From an uncultured Anaerolineae bacterium (GTDB lineage: Bacteria; Chloroflexota; Anaerolineae; Anaerolineales; Villigracilaceae), in the NCBI GenBank assembly GCA_903822545.1, contig CAIJPN010000113.1, positions 35,952-99,951 on the forward strand: a stretch of DNA of 64,000 nt. Reading direction: 5' to 3'. The translations under genes were made by a program, and so were the position numbers. The notes beneath the pieces are model-generated. The model saw only the letters and a program-made list of their open reading frames with translations, ran no database searches and was not told the origin of the DNA. Below, piece after piece: positions 10,038 through 17,007 of the stretch (the first letter of the stretch is position 1; the number at the start of each line of letters is the position of its first letter).

Positions 10038-11747
10038 ATGCAGACTCAGCGCACTACATCCACTCCCAGGACCCGCCAGCAGCGCCGCACGATTCGGGAT
10101 TTCGCTCCCGGCACACTGACCACAGCCATCAGCATCGGGGCAGTTTTGCTGTTGGTTGCTTTTACGTTTGTTGGTGACTGGCTGCAAGTACCCAACCTGT
10201 CTCTTTCTGCCACCGGGCAGTTTATCTCGCCAAACGGGGATGGAAGTTACGATCTTTTCACCATCAATTACAACATTGATAAAGATGCCAAAATCACCGC
10301 GCTGGTCTATAGCGATAAGAGCGTTATCCGCACCCTGACGGATGGGCAGACCCAGGCCAAAGGAGATCACTTCATCACCTGGGATGGGCGCAACAACACC
10401 GGCGGGGTTGCCGCAGATGGAACCTATCGCATCGAGATCACTGCCAGCGGGGCCATGCGCTCTACCGCCCAGAGCCTGACCACCCAGTTGGATACGCTGG
10501 CGCCCACCGTGCAACTCGTCAATATGCCCGAGGCGATGCGCGTTAATAAAAGCGACCTGTTGATCGAAGGCGTTACCGAACCCGGGGCGGTGGTCTGGCT
10601 GAACAACCTGGCGGAACCGCTGCGCGTGGATGCCGCCGGACGTTTTTCCACCCAGATCAAACTGCTGGAAGGCGACAATCGCCTGCAAATGCGGGTGATC
10701 GATGTGGCCGGGAATGTGACCCAGGTGCAGCGCAACATCAGCCTGCTGACCCAGGCCCCAGAAATCATCATCACCCGCCCGCTCGATAACGAGTGGACCA
10801 ACCAGCAGCTGCTCACCATCCAGGGCAGCGTCCAGCCAGGCACCACGCTGCAAATCAACAACCAGTCGGTCAAAGTGGAGGCGGATGGCACCTTCCAGCA
10901 CCAGGTATTGCTCCAGGACGGTCTCAACGGGCTGAAAATGGTAGCCACTGACGACCTGGGCAACATCACCACAGTGGATAGAAACGTCCACCTGAAGATG
11001 GGCGCGCCGCCCATCGAAGTGAATGTGCAGGATGGCGCGCTGGTGGCCGACCCGAACCTGCAGCTGACCGGCAAGGTAGACCCCGGCAGCTCGGTGCAGG
11101 TCAACGGTCGGGTGGTGACTGTCAGCCCGCTGGGAGATTTCCAGTCGACGATCCCGCTCTTAAACGGTGACAACACCATCGACATCCAATCCACCGACCA
11201 GGCCGGGAACGTCACCCGCCTGGTGCGCCGCGTAACCTTCCAGACCGGTACCACCAGCGGGCTGGCGCGCCTGGGCGAAAACCTGGATATGTTCCCGATG
11301 CTGGTCATTCCCACCGCAGCGGTGCTGGCAACATTACTGGCGCTGATCTACCTGCGCCAAAACCGGGTTTCGCTGGCGCTTTCGGTGGAGCAGAATACTT
11401 TTGTGCCTGGCCGGCCAGATGAAGAGAAGGTGCTGGCGATTTCACTGGATTTGAGCAAAAATGCGCGCGTTTCGCTGGAAGTGCTCGACCAGCAGGGCTA
11501 CCCGCGCGCGACCATTTTGCACAACCGCCGCAAGGTAGGACGCCGCCACATCTTTTACTGGAACGGTTACGATGACCGCGCCCAGCCGCTGGCTCCCGGT
11601 GATTACGTGATCCAGGCCGAGGCCGGTTCGCCGCCGCTGCAGGTATCCAGCTCGGTGCAGGTGCGCATCGAGCGGCAGGTCATGCCGCAAGTCCAAACCC
11701 CGGTGTACACACGCGGACAAACCATCAGCAGCACGCGCAAAGAATAA
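10038..11747 (+). CDS. Membrane-anchored protein with FlgD-like and Ig-like domains
   Basis: This is a 569-aa protein. A basic N-terminus is followed by a membrane segment (~residues 28-48, AISIGAVLLLVAFTFVGDWL). A FlgD_ig-like domain follows (~60-150; SPNGDGSYD and ITWDGRNNTGGVAADGTYRI). Then come three similar ~80-residue Ig-like repeats, each with a PG-x-x-V/L-x-x-N core and an LLxGDN/DGLN turn. A second membrane segment (~410-430, MFPMLVIPTAAVLATLLALIY) precedes a second FlgD-like domain (KVGRRHIFYWNGYDDRAQPLAPGDY). The repeats suggest an extracytoplasmic scaffold or adhesin. With two membrane segments, the C-terminal Ig domain would be on the cytoplasmic side, which is unusual. It may belong functionally with the two genes upstream but has its own promoter and terminator. 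Confidence 0.8.
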   Translation: MQTQRTTSTPRTRQQRRTIRDFAPGTLTTAISIGAVLLLVAFTFVGDWLQVPNLSLSATGQFISPNGDGSYDLFTINYNIDKDAKITALVYSDKSVIRTLTDGQTQAKGDHFITWDGRNNTGGVAADGTYRIEITASGAMRSTAQSLTTQLDTLAPTVQLVNMPEAMRVNKSDLLIEGVTEPGAVVWLNNLAEPLRVDAAGRFSTQIKLLEGDNRLQMRVIDVAGNVTQVQRNISLLTQAPEIIITRPLDNEWTNQQLLTIQGSVQPGTTLQINNQSVKVEADGTFQHQVLLQDGLNGLKMVATDDLGNITTVDRNVHLKMGAPPIEVNVQDGALVADPNLQLTGKVDPGSSVQVNGRVVTVSPLGDFQSTIPLLNGDNTIDIQSTDQAGNVTRLVRRVTFQTGTTSGLARLGENLDMFPMLVIPTAAVLATLLALIYLRQNRVSLALSVEQNTFVPGRPDEEKVLAISLDLSKNARVSLEVLDQQGYPRATILHNRRKVGRRHIFYWNGYDDRAQPLAPGDYVIQAEAGSPPLQVSSSVQVRIERQVMPQVQTPVYTRGQTISSTRKE

Positions 11748-11765
11748 CGGCCAAACTTTGAAATC

Positions 11766-11793
11766 AAAACACCCTGGCGCCAGGGTGTTTTTT
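11766..11793 (+). terminator. Rho-independent terminator
   Basis: A perfect palindrome (AACACCCTGGC at 11768-11778, complement at 11779-11789) is followed by a T-run to 11793. It lies 20 nt after the stop of the Ig-like protein gene. Confidence 0.85.
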
Positions 11794-11859
11794 GTTGCTG
11801 CCGGGAGTCATTTGTTTGCACAATAATCCTATCGTTCGCAATTGCCGGAGGGACTGACC

Positions 11860-12480
11860 ATGCCATTGCTTCGATTAACCCAGAATTCACTCACCAGCAC
11901 CCGCCACCGGGTGGAAATTCGCTACGAAAACGAGCCGCCCATCCCGGCGGAGTTTGATTTTGCGGTCGACCCGGCCGATTATGGCCGCATCCGCTGGTAC
12001 CTGGAAGAATTCCTGGTGTACCCGATGGATCCAGCACCGGAAATCGCCCGGGAGGTGGAGAAACGCATCCGCGCGATTGGCGTGGAACTGTTCGAGAAGG
12101 TTTTCGCCAGTCGGGATGCCATCAAGCTGTGGGGGCGGTTGCAGGCGGCCAAATTAAGCAATGTGCGCGTGGAAATCCTGACCAGCGTCAAGGATGCGGT
12201 CGCCATCCCCTGGGAGCTGCTGCGCGACCCGGATACGGATACGCCGCTGGCGCTGGAAGCGCAATCCTTCGTCCGGTCGCCGGTCAGCCCGGCGCGGCTG
12301 CCAAACCTGCTGACGGGCAACCCGGATAAGGTCAGGATCCTGCTGGTGATCTGCCGGCCCGGCGCGGGGGAGGATGTGCCCTTCCGCTCGGTAGCGGGGA
12401 AACTGGTGCGGGGTCTGGACGAAAAAGCGACGGAACGCTTCCAACTGGATGTCCTGCGTCCGCCCACTTTTGCCCGCTGA
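11860..12480 (+). pseudogene. CHAT-TPR protein, N-terminal segment (frameshifted)
   Basis: This is the first of three frame segments of one CHAT-TPR gene (11860-14049). ATG 11860 has GGAGG upstream; the frame is also open from a TTG at 11842. The 206 residues carry the N-terminal CHAT half, including DAVAIPWELLRDP and VRILLVICRP, then stop at 12480 just before the catalytic His. The downstream frame resumes exactly where homologues would continue. One extra base near 12474-12477 would read TFA-R-LTNTLRAARAAGQPYH without a break. So either a 1-nt deletion inactivated the gene or the assembly lost a base. CHAT domains are caspase-like cysteine proteases, often acting with TPR sensors in bacterial defence or regulated proteolysis. 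Confidence 0.7.
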
Positions 12481-13334
12481 CCAATACCCTGCGCGCCGCC
12501 AGGGCCGCCGGGCAGCCCTATCACATCGTCCATTTTGACGGGCATGGGGCTTATCTCAAGGTGCGGGATGCAAAAGTGGCCGCCGGGGCGTTGCGCGGAC
12601 AGATGCCGCTGCTGATGCACGGCGAGGAAAATGGCGCGAATGGCTACCTGCTGTTCGAAAAACCGCAGGATGACCAGAATATCGAGCTGGTGGATGGCAC
12701 TTCGCTGGGAAATGTGCTCTACGAAACGGATGTGCCGGTGCTGGTGCTGAATGCCTGCCGCTCGGCGCACGCGGACGTAAGCCCCACGCCTGACTCCCCT
12801 CCCCCCGTGGGGGAGGGGCCGGGGGTGAGGGCTTTGCGCGCCTTCGTTGAATCCCTGGGCGCACTCGGCAACTACTATCACCACGAATACGGCCAGGGCA
12901 ACCGCGATGTGATCGGCATCCTGCGCGCCGAGGAGCCCAACCTGCTGCGCGCCCGCCAGCTCGCCCTGAGCGGACTGCGGCAGTCGAAGGGCGAGATGGC
13001 GGGTGCGCTCATCGGCACCATGCAGGGCTTGCAGACGCTCTACGCTCACACCGGCCGCCGCGCCGAGTGGAAGCGCCTGGTGGAGGAGATCGTCCCCGAT
13101 TTCGTTGGCGCGGACGATATGCCCATCCCGGGGCGCGAAGAACAGTGGAGCCTGGTCACGCAATATCGCGTGTTATTGGCGAAAGAATCCCGCGATTGGG
13201 CGGGAGCCGAGCGCCTCCAGCGTGTGTGTGTTGAGTGGGACAGGCGCAACGCCGCCGGCCCGCGTCCAGCGCCCGGCGGGGTCGCTGGACGCGGGCGAGA
13301 AAAATTTCCTGCGGACGCTGGCGGTGTCTGTTAG
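12477..13334 (+). pseudogene. CHAT-TPR protein, middle segment with catalytic His and Cys
   Basis: This segment is read in the -1 frame relative to the first. It holds the catalytic His region HIVHFDGHGAY and the Cys region VLVLNACRSAHA, so both dyad residues are present. Directly after the Cys region lies an in-frame palindromic CCCCTCCCCC repeat (12794-12830). The text then jumps to YYHHEYGQGNRDVIGILRAEEPNLLRAR, which resembles the TPR-side sequence of such proteins. The usual second half of the CHAT core (a GVPAVVAM-like strand) is missing, which suggests a deletion at the repeat. The frame goes out of register at 13250-13285 around an 11-bp hairpin (13261-13271/13283-13293) and ends with a nonsense tail at 13334. 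Confidence 0.7.
12794..12830. repeat. REP-like palindrome inside the CHAT gene
   Basis: CCCCTCCCCC (from 12796) pairs with GGGGGAGGGG (12809-12818), followed by GGGGGTGAGG. It is read in frame as a Pro/Gly-rich stretch (SPPPVGEGPGVRA). The sequence resembles the elements at 40200-40275 and 43376-43452. Confidence 0.65.
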
Positions 13335-14049
13335 CCAACTGGCAGATATTTTGCGCGAGCAGGAAAAGCCAGAATGTGTTGAAGCCTATCAAGAAGATTA
13401 CCGTATTTCACTGCACATTGATGACAAACCCGGCGCAGCCGTCACTGCCTTCAACCTCGGACGCGCCTACCAAGACCTGCCCGCCCTGCGCAACCTGGAC
13501 GAGGCCGAGCGCTGGTATCAACGCAGTTTGGAGTTGAGAGCCGAAGGGGATAGGAAAGGCAAAGGCGGCTGCATGGCGCAACTCGGTTTAGTTGCCTACG
13601 AGCGATTTAAGGATGCAAGAGAAAAGGAGAGAGGAGAGAAGGAGTTGCTGGAACATCTCAACGCCGCTGTGGAGTATTACCAGCAGGCCCTCGCCCTCCT
13701 GCCGCCCGATGCGGTGGATGACCTGGCGGTGGCGCACAACCAGCTTGGCCTGATTTACATGAATGCAGGCGACCCTTCGACAGGCTCAGGGCAAAGTTTG
13801 GAGCGCGCGCTGGAGCATTACAACCAGGGAATTAAGTATCGTGAAATGGGTGGCAATCTTTATAAAGCTGGAACATATCGTTTCAACGTTGCCATCGCCC
13901 TCGCCAACAACGGACGCGCCTCCGATGCGCTGCTGTACGCCCGCGCGGCCCTGCGCAGCTTCGAGCCGTATGGTCAGGGGGCGGGGGAGGTGATTGAGAG
14001 GACGAAGGGGTTAATTGGGGAGATTGAAAAGCATTTGAGTGGTAAGTGA
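13282..14049 (+). pseudogene. CHAT-TPR protein, C-terminal TPR segment
   Basis: This is the third segment, back in the frame of the first. From SLDAGEKNFLRTLAVSVSQL onward it has several TPR-like helical pairs: FNLGRAYQDL with EAERWYQRSLELR; AAVEYYQQALALLP; HNQLGLIYMNAGD with LERALEHYNQGIKY; YRFNVAIALANNGRASDALLYARAALRSF. Between NAGD and LERALEHY an 8-residue insert (PSTGSGQS, 13774-13797) comes from an interspersed repeat. An ATG-initiated frame from 13003 is technically open, but its first ~90 residues are out of register with the family. The segment would sense partners or peptides for the protease domain if the gene is functional. A sequencing error at the GC hairpin 13261-13293 could explain the shift. 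Confidence 0.65.
13774..13797 (+). repeat. 24-nt interspersed repeat inserted in frame (copy 1)
   Basis: CCTTCGACAGGCTCAGGGCA plus four more bases encode PSTGSGQS, splitting an otherwise regular TPR (NAGD|LERALEHY). A second copy lies in the YD-repeat gene at 60089-60112. Confidence 0.7.
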
Positions 14050-14141
14050 GAAGTGGTAAGGGGTAAGCCCCCTCGAATTTGGGGATTTTGGGGGAGGCCG
14101 GGAGGGGGCTGGAGTGCGACACACTGTCACATATTCCCCGC

Positions 14142-14178
14142 AACCGTAGGGGCGAGCCGGTGGCTCGCCCCTACGGTT
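14142..14178. repeat. Perfect 17-bp inverted repeat (GTAGGGGCGAGCC family)
   Basis: AACCGTAGGGGCGAGCC (14142-14158) and its exact complement (14162-14178) flank a 3-nt loop. It lies between the CHAT-TPR remnant and the convergent tex gene. There is no T-run; it looks like an interspersed palindrome. Another short repeat (AGCCCCCTC, 14066-14074, against 14102-14110) lies just upstream. Confidence 0.7.
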
Positions 14179-14205
14179 ACCTGAAAACTGATCACTGAAC
14201 ACTGA

Positions 14206-16332
14206 TCACTTCTTCACCGGCCACCCCAGCCCAATCCGCCCGCGCTCTTTCTCGATCTTCTGGATTTCCACATCAATAATATCGCCAACCTTGAGCAGCG
14301 TGCCAAACGGAATCTGGCTTTTGTGCAGCAGGCCGTCTTGCTTGACGCCGATATCGACAAACGCGCCAAAATCGACCACGTTGCGGACGGTGCCTTTCAA
14401 CCCCATGCCGGGGGCCAGGTCTTCCATTTTGACCACGTCCGAGCGCAGGATGGGCGCCTGGGCCTCCTCGCGCGGGTCGCGGCCGGGGCGCACGAGCTGT
14501 TCCAGGATGTCTTTCAGCGTCGGCAGGCCGCAGCCCAGTTCAACGGCCAATTTTTCGGGTTGGAGCTTTTCGAGGGCAGCTTTGCGCTCGTTTAACGGCG
14601 AGGCAGGCTTCAGGGCGGCGCGTTCGAGCACGGCCAATGCCACAGTGTAAGATTCAGGATGGATGGCGGAGGCGTCCAGGGGGTTGGTCCCGTTTCGAAT
14701 CCGCATAAAACCCGCTGATTGTTCAAAGGCCTTCGGCCCCAACCCGGAAACTTTCTTCAGTTCCGAGCGGCTTTTGAAGGCCCCGTTTTCATTGCGATAC
14801 CCGACAATGGATGCCGCCAGCTTGGGCCCGATGCCCGCGACATGCGTCAGCAGGGCCGGCGAAGCGGTATTCACATCCACGCCGACGTTGTTGACCACGC
14901 TTTCGACCACGCCATCCAAACTGTGGCTCAACGCCGTCTGGTCAACATCGTGCTGATACAGGCCGACGCCGATCGATTTCGGGTCGATTTTGACCAGTTC
15001 GGCCAGCGGGTCCTGGGCGCGGCGGGCGATGGAAACCGCGCCGCGAATGGACACATCCAGATCGGGGAATTCGGCGCGGGCCAGCGGGGAAGCTGAATAA
15101 ACAGAAGCTCCCGCCTCGTTCACAATCAGGTATTTGACGCTCGGGGCATTTCTCGTCAACTCCGCCGCTAATTTCTCCGTTTCTCTGGAGGCTGTGCCGT
15201 TGCCGATGGTGATGAGCGTGACGCGGTGGCGGTTGATCATGTCTTGCAGGGTGTCGATGGCGCCTTTCCAGTCGTTTTTGGGTTCGTGCGGGTAGATGGT
15301 GCCAGTATCGAGCAGTTTGCCGGTCGGGTCCACGACCGCGACTTTGGTGCCGGTTCGGTAGCCCGGGTCCAGGCCGATGACGGTCTGGTTGGCGAGCGGC
15401 GGCAGCGAGAGCAGGGCGCGCAGATTGGTGGCGAAAACGTTGATGGCGTGGCCGTCGGCTTTTTCGCTCAGTTCGCGGCGCACATCGCGCTCGATGGCGG
15501 GCAGCAACAGCCGGTTGGCCGAGTCTTCGATGGCCATGGTCAACTCGTCAGAGAAGGGCGAGATGATGTCTTCTTCAAATTCGGCAGAAACGGCGTCACG
15601 CCAGTCGCGTTCGTTCACTTCCACGCGGATTTTGAGCACGCCTTCCTGCTCGCCGCGATTGAGGGCAAGGATTTGGTGGGGTTGGAGCCGACTCACGATA
15701 TTCGAAAATTCGTAATACGACTCGTAGACTCTTTTCTCGTCTACCGAATTTTCGACTTTCGAAGATTCGAGTTTCGCAAACTTGAGCGCCTTCTCGCGCG
15801 TAATCTGGCGCACGCGGGCATTGTCGCTAACGGTTTCGGCGACAATGTCACGCGCGCCCTGCAAGGCTTCCTCGACCGTGGTGACTTTATCGTTGAGATA
15901 CGCTTCGCGCACGATGTCTTCGATCTTGCGCTTGGTCTTGGTCTGTTTCAGGATGTGTTCGGCCAGCCCCTCCAGGCCTTTTTCGCGGGCGATCATGGCG
16001 CGGGTGCGGCGTTTGGGCTTGTAGGGTGCGTACAGATCCTCCAGCGCGGTCATGCTGTCGGCGGCGTTGATGGCGGCTTGCAGTTCCTCCGTCAGCTTGC
16101 CCTGCTCGGTGATGGAGGCCAGGATGGTGGCGCGGCGCTCGTCGATTCCGCGCAGGCGGACGATTTCATCCGCTACGATGCGCACCTGCTCGTCGTCGAG
16201 CGTGCCGGTCATTTCCTTGCGGTAGCGGGCGATGAAAGGAACAGTATTGCCCTCATCCAAAAGCTGGATGGTGGCGGTAACCTGGGTAGGTTTGACTTTA
16301 AGTTGGTAGGCAATAGTTTCGGCGTGAGACAT
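14206..16332 (-). CDS. tex: Tex family RNA-binding transcription accessory protein
   Basis: The start at 16332 (MSHAETIAYQLKV) gives 708 aa, normal for Tex; the frame is open to 16395, but that extension is not family-like. Order: N-terminal helical Tex region (NTVPFIARYRKEMTGTLDDEQ), a YqgF/RNase H-like core (VIGLDPGYRTGTKVAVVD), helix-hairpin-helix motifs (TASPALLTHVAGIGPKLAASIV and KKVSGLGPKAFEQSAGFMRI), and a C-terminal S1 domain (GMGLKGTVRNVVDFGAFVDIG). It binds nucleic acid in the cytoplasm and acts in transcription or RNA quality control. The sequence before the ATG has no Shine-Dalgarno but has a TAAAAT 7 nt upstream, so the message may be leaderless. Confidence 0.95.
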   Translation of the reverse strand: MSHAETIAYQLKVKPTQVTATIQLLDEGNTVPFIARYRKEMTGTLDDEQVRIVADEIVRLRGIDERRATILASITEQGKLTEELQAAINAADSMTALEDLYAPYKPKRRTRAMIAREKGLEGLAEHILKQTKTKRKIEDIVREAYLNDKVTTVEEALQGARDIVAETVSDNARVRQITREKALKFAKLESSKVENSVDEKRVYESYYEFSNIVSRLQPHQILALNRGEQEGVLKIRVEVNERDWRDAVSAEFEEDIISPFSDELTMAIEDSANRLLLPAIERDVRRELSEKADGHAINVFATNLRALLSLPPLANQTVIGLDPGYRTGTKVAVVDPTGKLLDTGTIYPHEPKNDWKGAIDTLQDMINRHRVTLITIGNGTASRETEKLAAELTRNAPSVKYLIVNEAGASVYSASPLARAEFPDLDVSIRGAVSIARRAQDPLAELVKIDPKSIGVGLYQHDVDQTALSHSLDGVVESVVNNVGVDVNTASPALLTHVAGIGPKLAASIVGYRNENGAFKSRSELKKVSGLGPKAFEQSAGFMRIRNGTNPLDASAIHPESYTVALAVLERAALKPASPLNERKAALEKLQPEKLAVELGCGLPTLKDILEQLVRPGRDPREEAQAPILRSDVVKMEDLAPGMGLKGTVRNVVDFGAFVDIGVKQDGLLHKSQIPFGTLLKVGDIIDVEIQKIEKERGRIGLGWPVKK

Positions 16333-16339
16333 GGGCGCG

Positions 16340-16367
16340 ATTTTACCAGAGAAAACGAGGGGGCAAA
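16340..16367 (-). promoter_or_regulatory. Candidate promoter of tex (leaderless)
   Basis: Read on the minus strand: TTTGCC (weak -35, 16367-16362), a 16-bp spacer, TAAAAT (16345-16340), then 7 nt to the ATG. The short distance and absent Shine-Dalgarno suggest translation of a leaderless transcript. Confidence 0.4.
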
Positions 16368-16409
16368 CGAAAACGAGGCAATTGTGCGCCCTCAAAAGTT
16401 GTCAGCTGG

Positions 16410-16735
16410 CTAAGGGAAGTAAGGTGCGCTGGATACAAAGGTTGTGCCATTCGCTGCGAGCCAGGCCGCGCGCGCCTTGATGGTTTCAATAGCACCGCTG
16501 CCAATCAAATCCCCTTGGGCGTGGAATAAGTCATAACACATTCTTTCGGCATTGTTGGCAAATTACGTGGATGTTGGCTGGGCATGCGGATGTTGGGTTT
16601 CAAGCATTTTACAAGTCAGAACTACCTCTTCGAGCTGGGCTTGCCAGAGCATTTCGGTCTGCGTTGAGCCAGGTCAATCGATCGGATTGAACAGCGAAGG
16701 CCGCATCTGCCAGTTTTTCCCAGGAAACCACCGAG
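16410..16735 (-). pseudogene. Decayed transposase remnant (ISKra4-like C-terminus)
   Basis: Reading the minus strand by hand gives AAFAVQSDRLTWLNA, then after a frameshift QTEMLWQAQLEEVVLTCKML. A stop codon follows, then FANNAERMCYDLFHAQGD, LIGSGAIE and TIKARAAWLAANG, ending at a TAG (16410-16412). The order and the GSGxIE motif resemble the C-terminal part of ISKra4-type DDE transposases, with the segment between GSGAIE and KARAAWL deleted. No intact transposase or clear ends remain. This and the repeat remnant next to it fill the ~600-nt gap between tex and herA; I see no intact gene there. Confidence 0.5.
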
Positions 16736-16831
16736 TCACGGAGAGAAAAACGCCAGTTTGTTGTCAAAAACGCGAATTTCCCGCCAGGAAAAACTCAAAA
16801 AAACGTGTTCCCCGTGTCTCCATGGTGAAAA
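16726..16831. repeat. Degenerate inverted-repeat remnant (CACCGAGTCACGGAG type)
   Basis: AACCACCGAGTCACGGAGAG (from 16726) faces the imperfect reverse complement of CCCCGTGTCTCCATGGTGAA (16811-16830), with about 60 nt between and no ORF. The arms are similar, not identical. They may be the shell of a small element comparable to the GxxExxY unit at 18.7 kb. Confidence 0.4.
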
Positions 16832-17007
16832 TAATCTTTTTGCAGTGAAGTCACTTACTGTAAGGCAAAAATTCGCCCGTTTTGCGAGAAGACACCGCTA
16901 TTGCCTATAAAGACTGGCGTTCCAACAGATGGCTGGCACGCAAAAAAGCACGATGGCGCCAAAAACAATCCAAAACAAACCATGCATATTCAATGAGTAA
17001 GCCTTTT

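Noticed and set aside
12477..13334. Independent intact CHAT protein starting at 12561
   Set aside because: A start at 12561 would cut off the catalytic His motif at ~12528-12555; the frame clearly continues the upstream segment after a one-base shift.
15226..16413. 395-codon plus-strand frame opposite tex
   Set aside because: The tex protein on the minus strand has all expected domains; the opposite frame has low-complexity Gly/Val/Phe text and no motif.
16552..16848. 98-codon plus-strand frame between tex and herA
   Set aside because: It runs through the transposase remnant and the repeat shell, with no ribosome site or recognisable motif.
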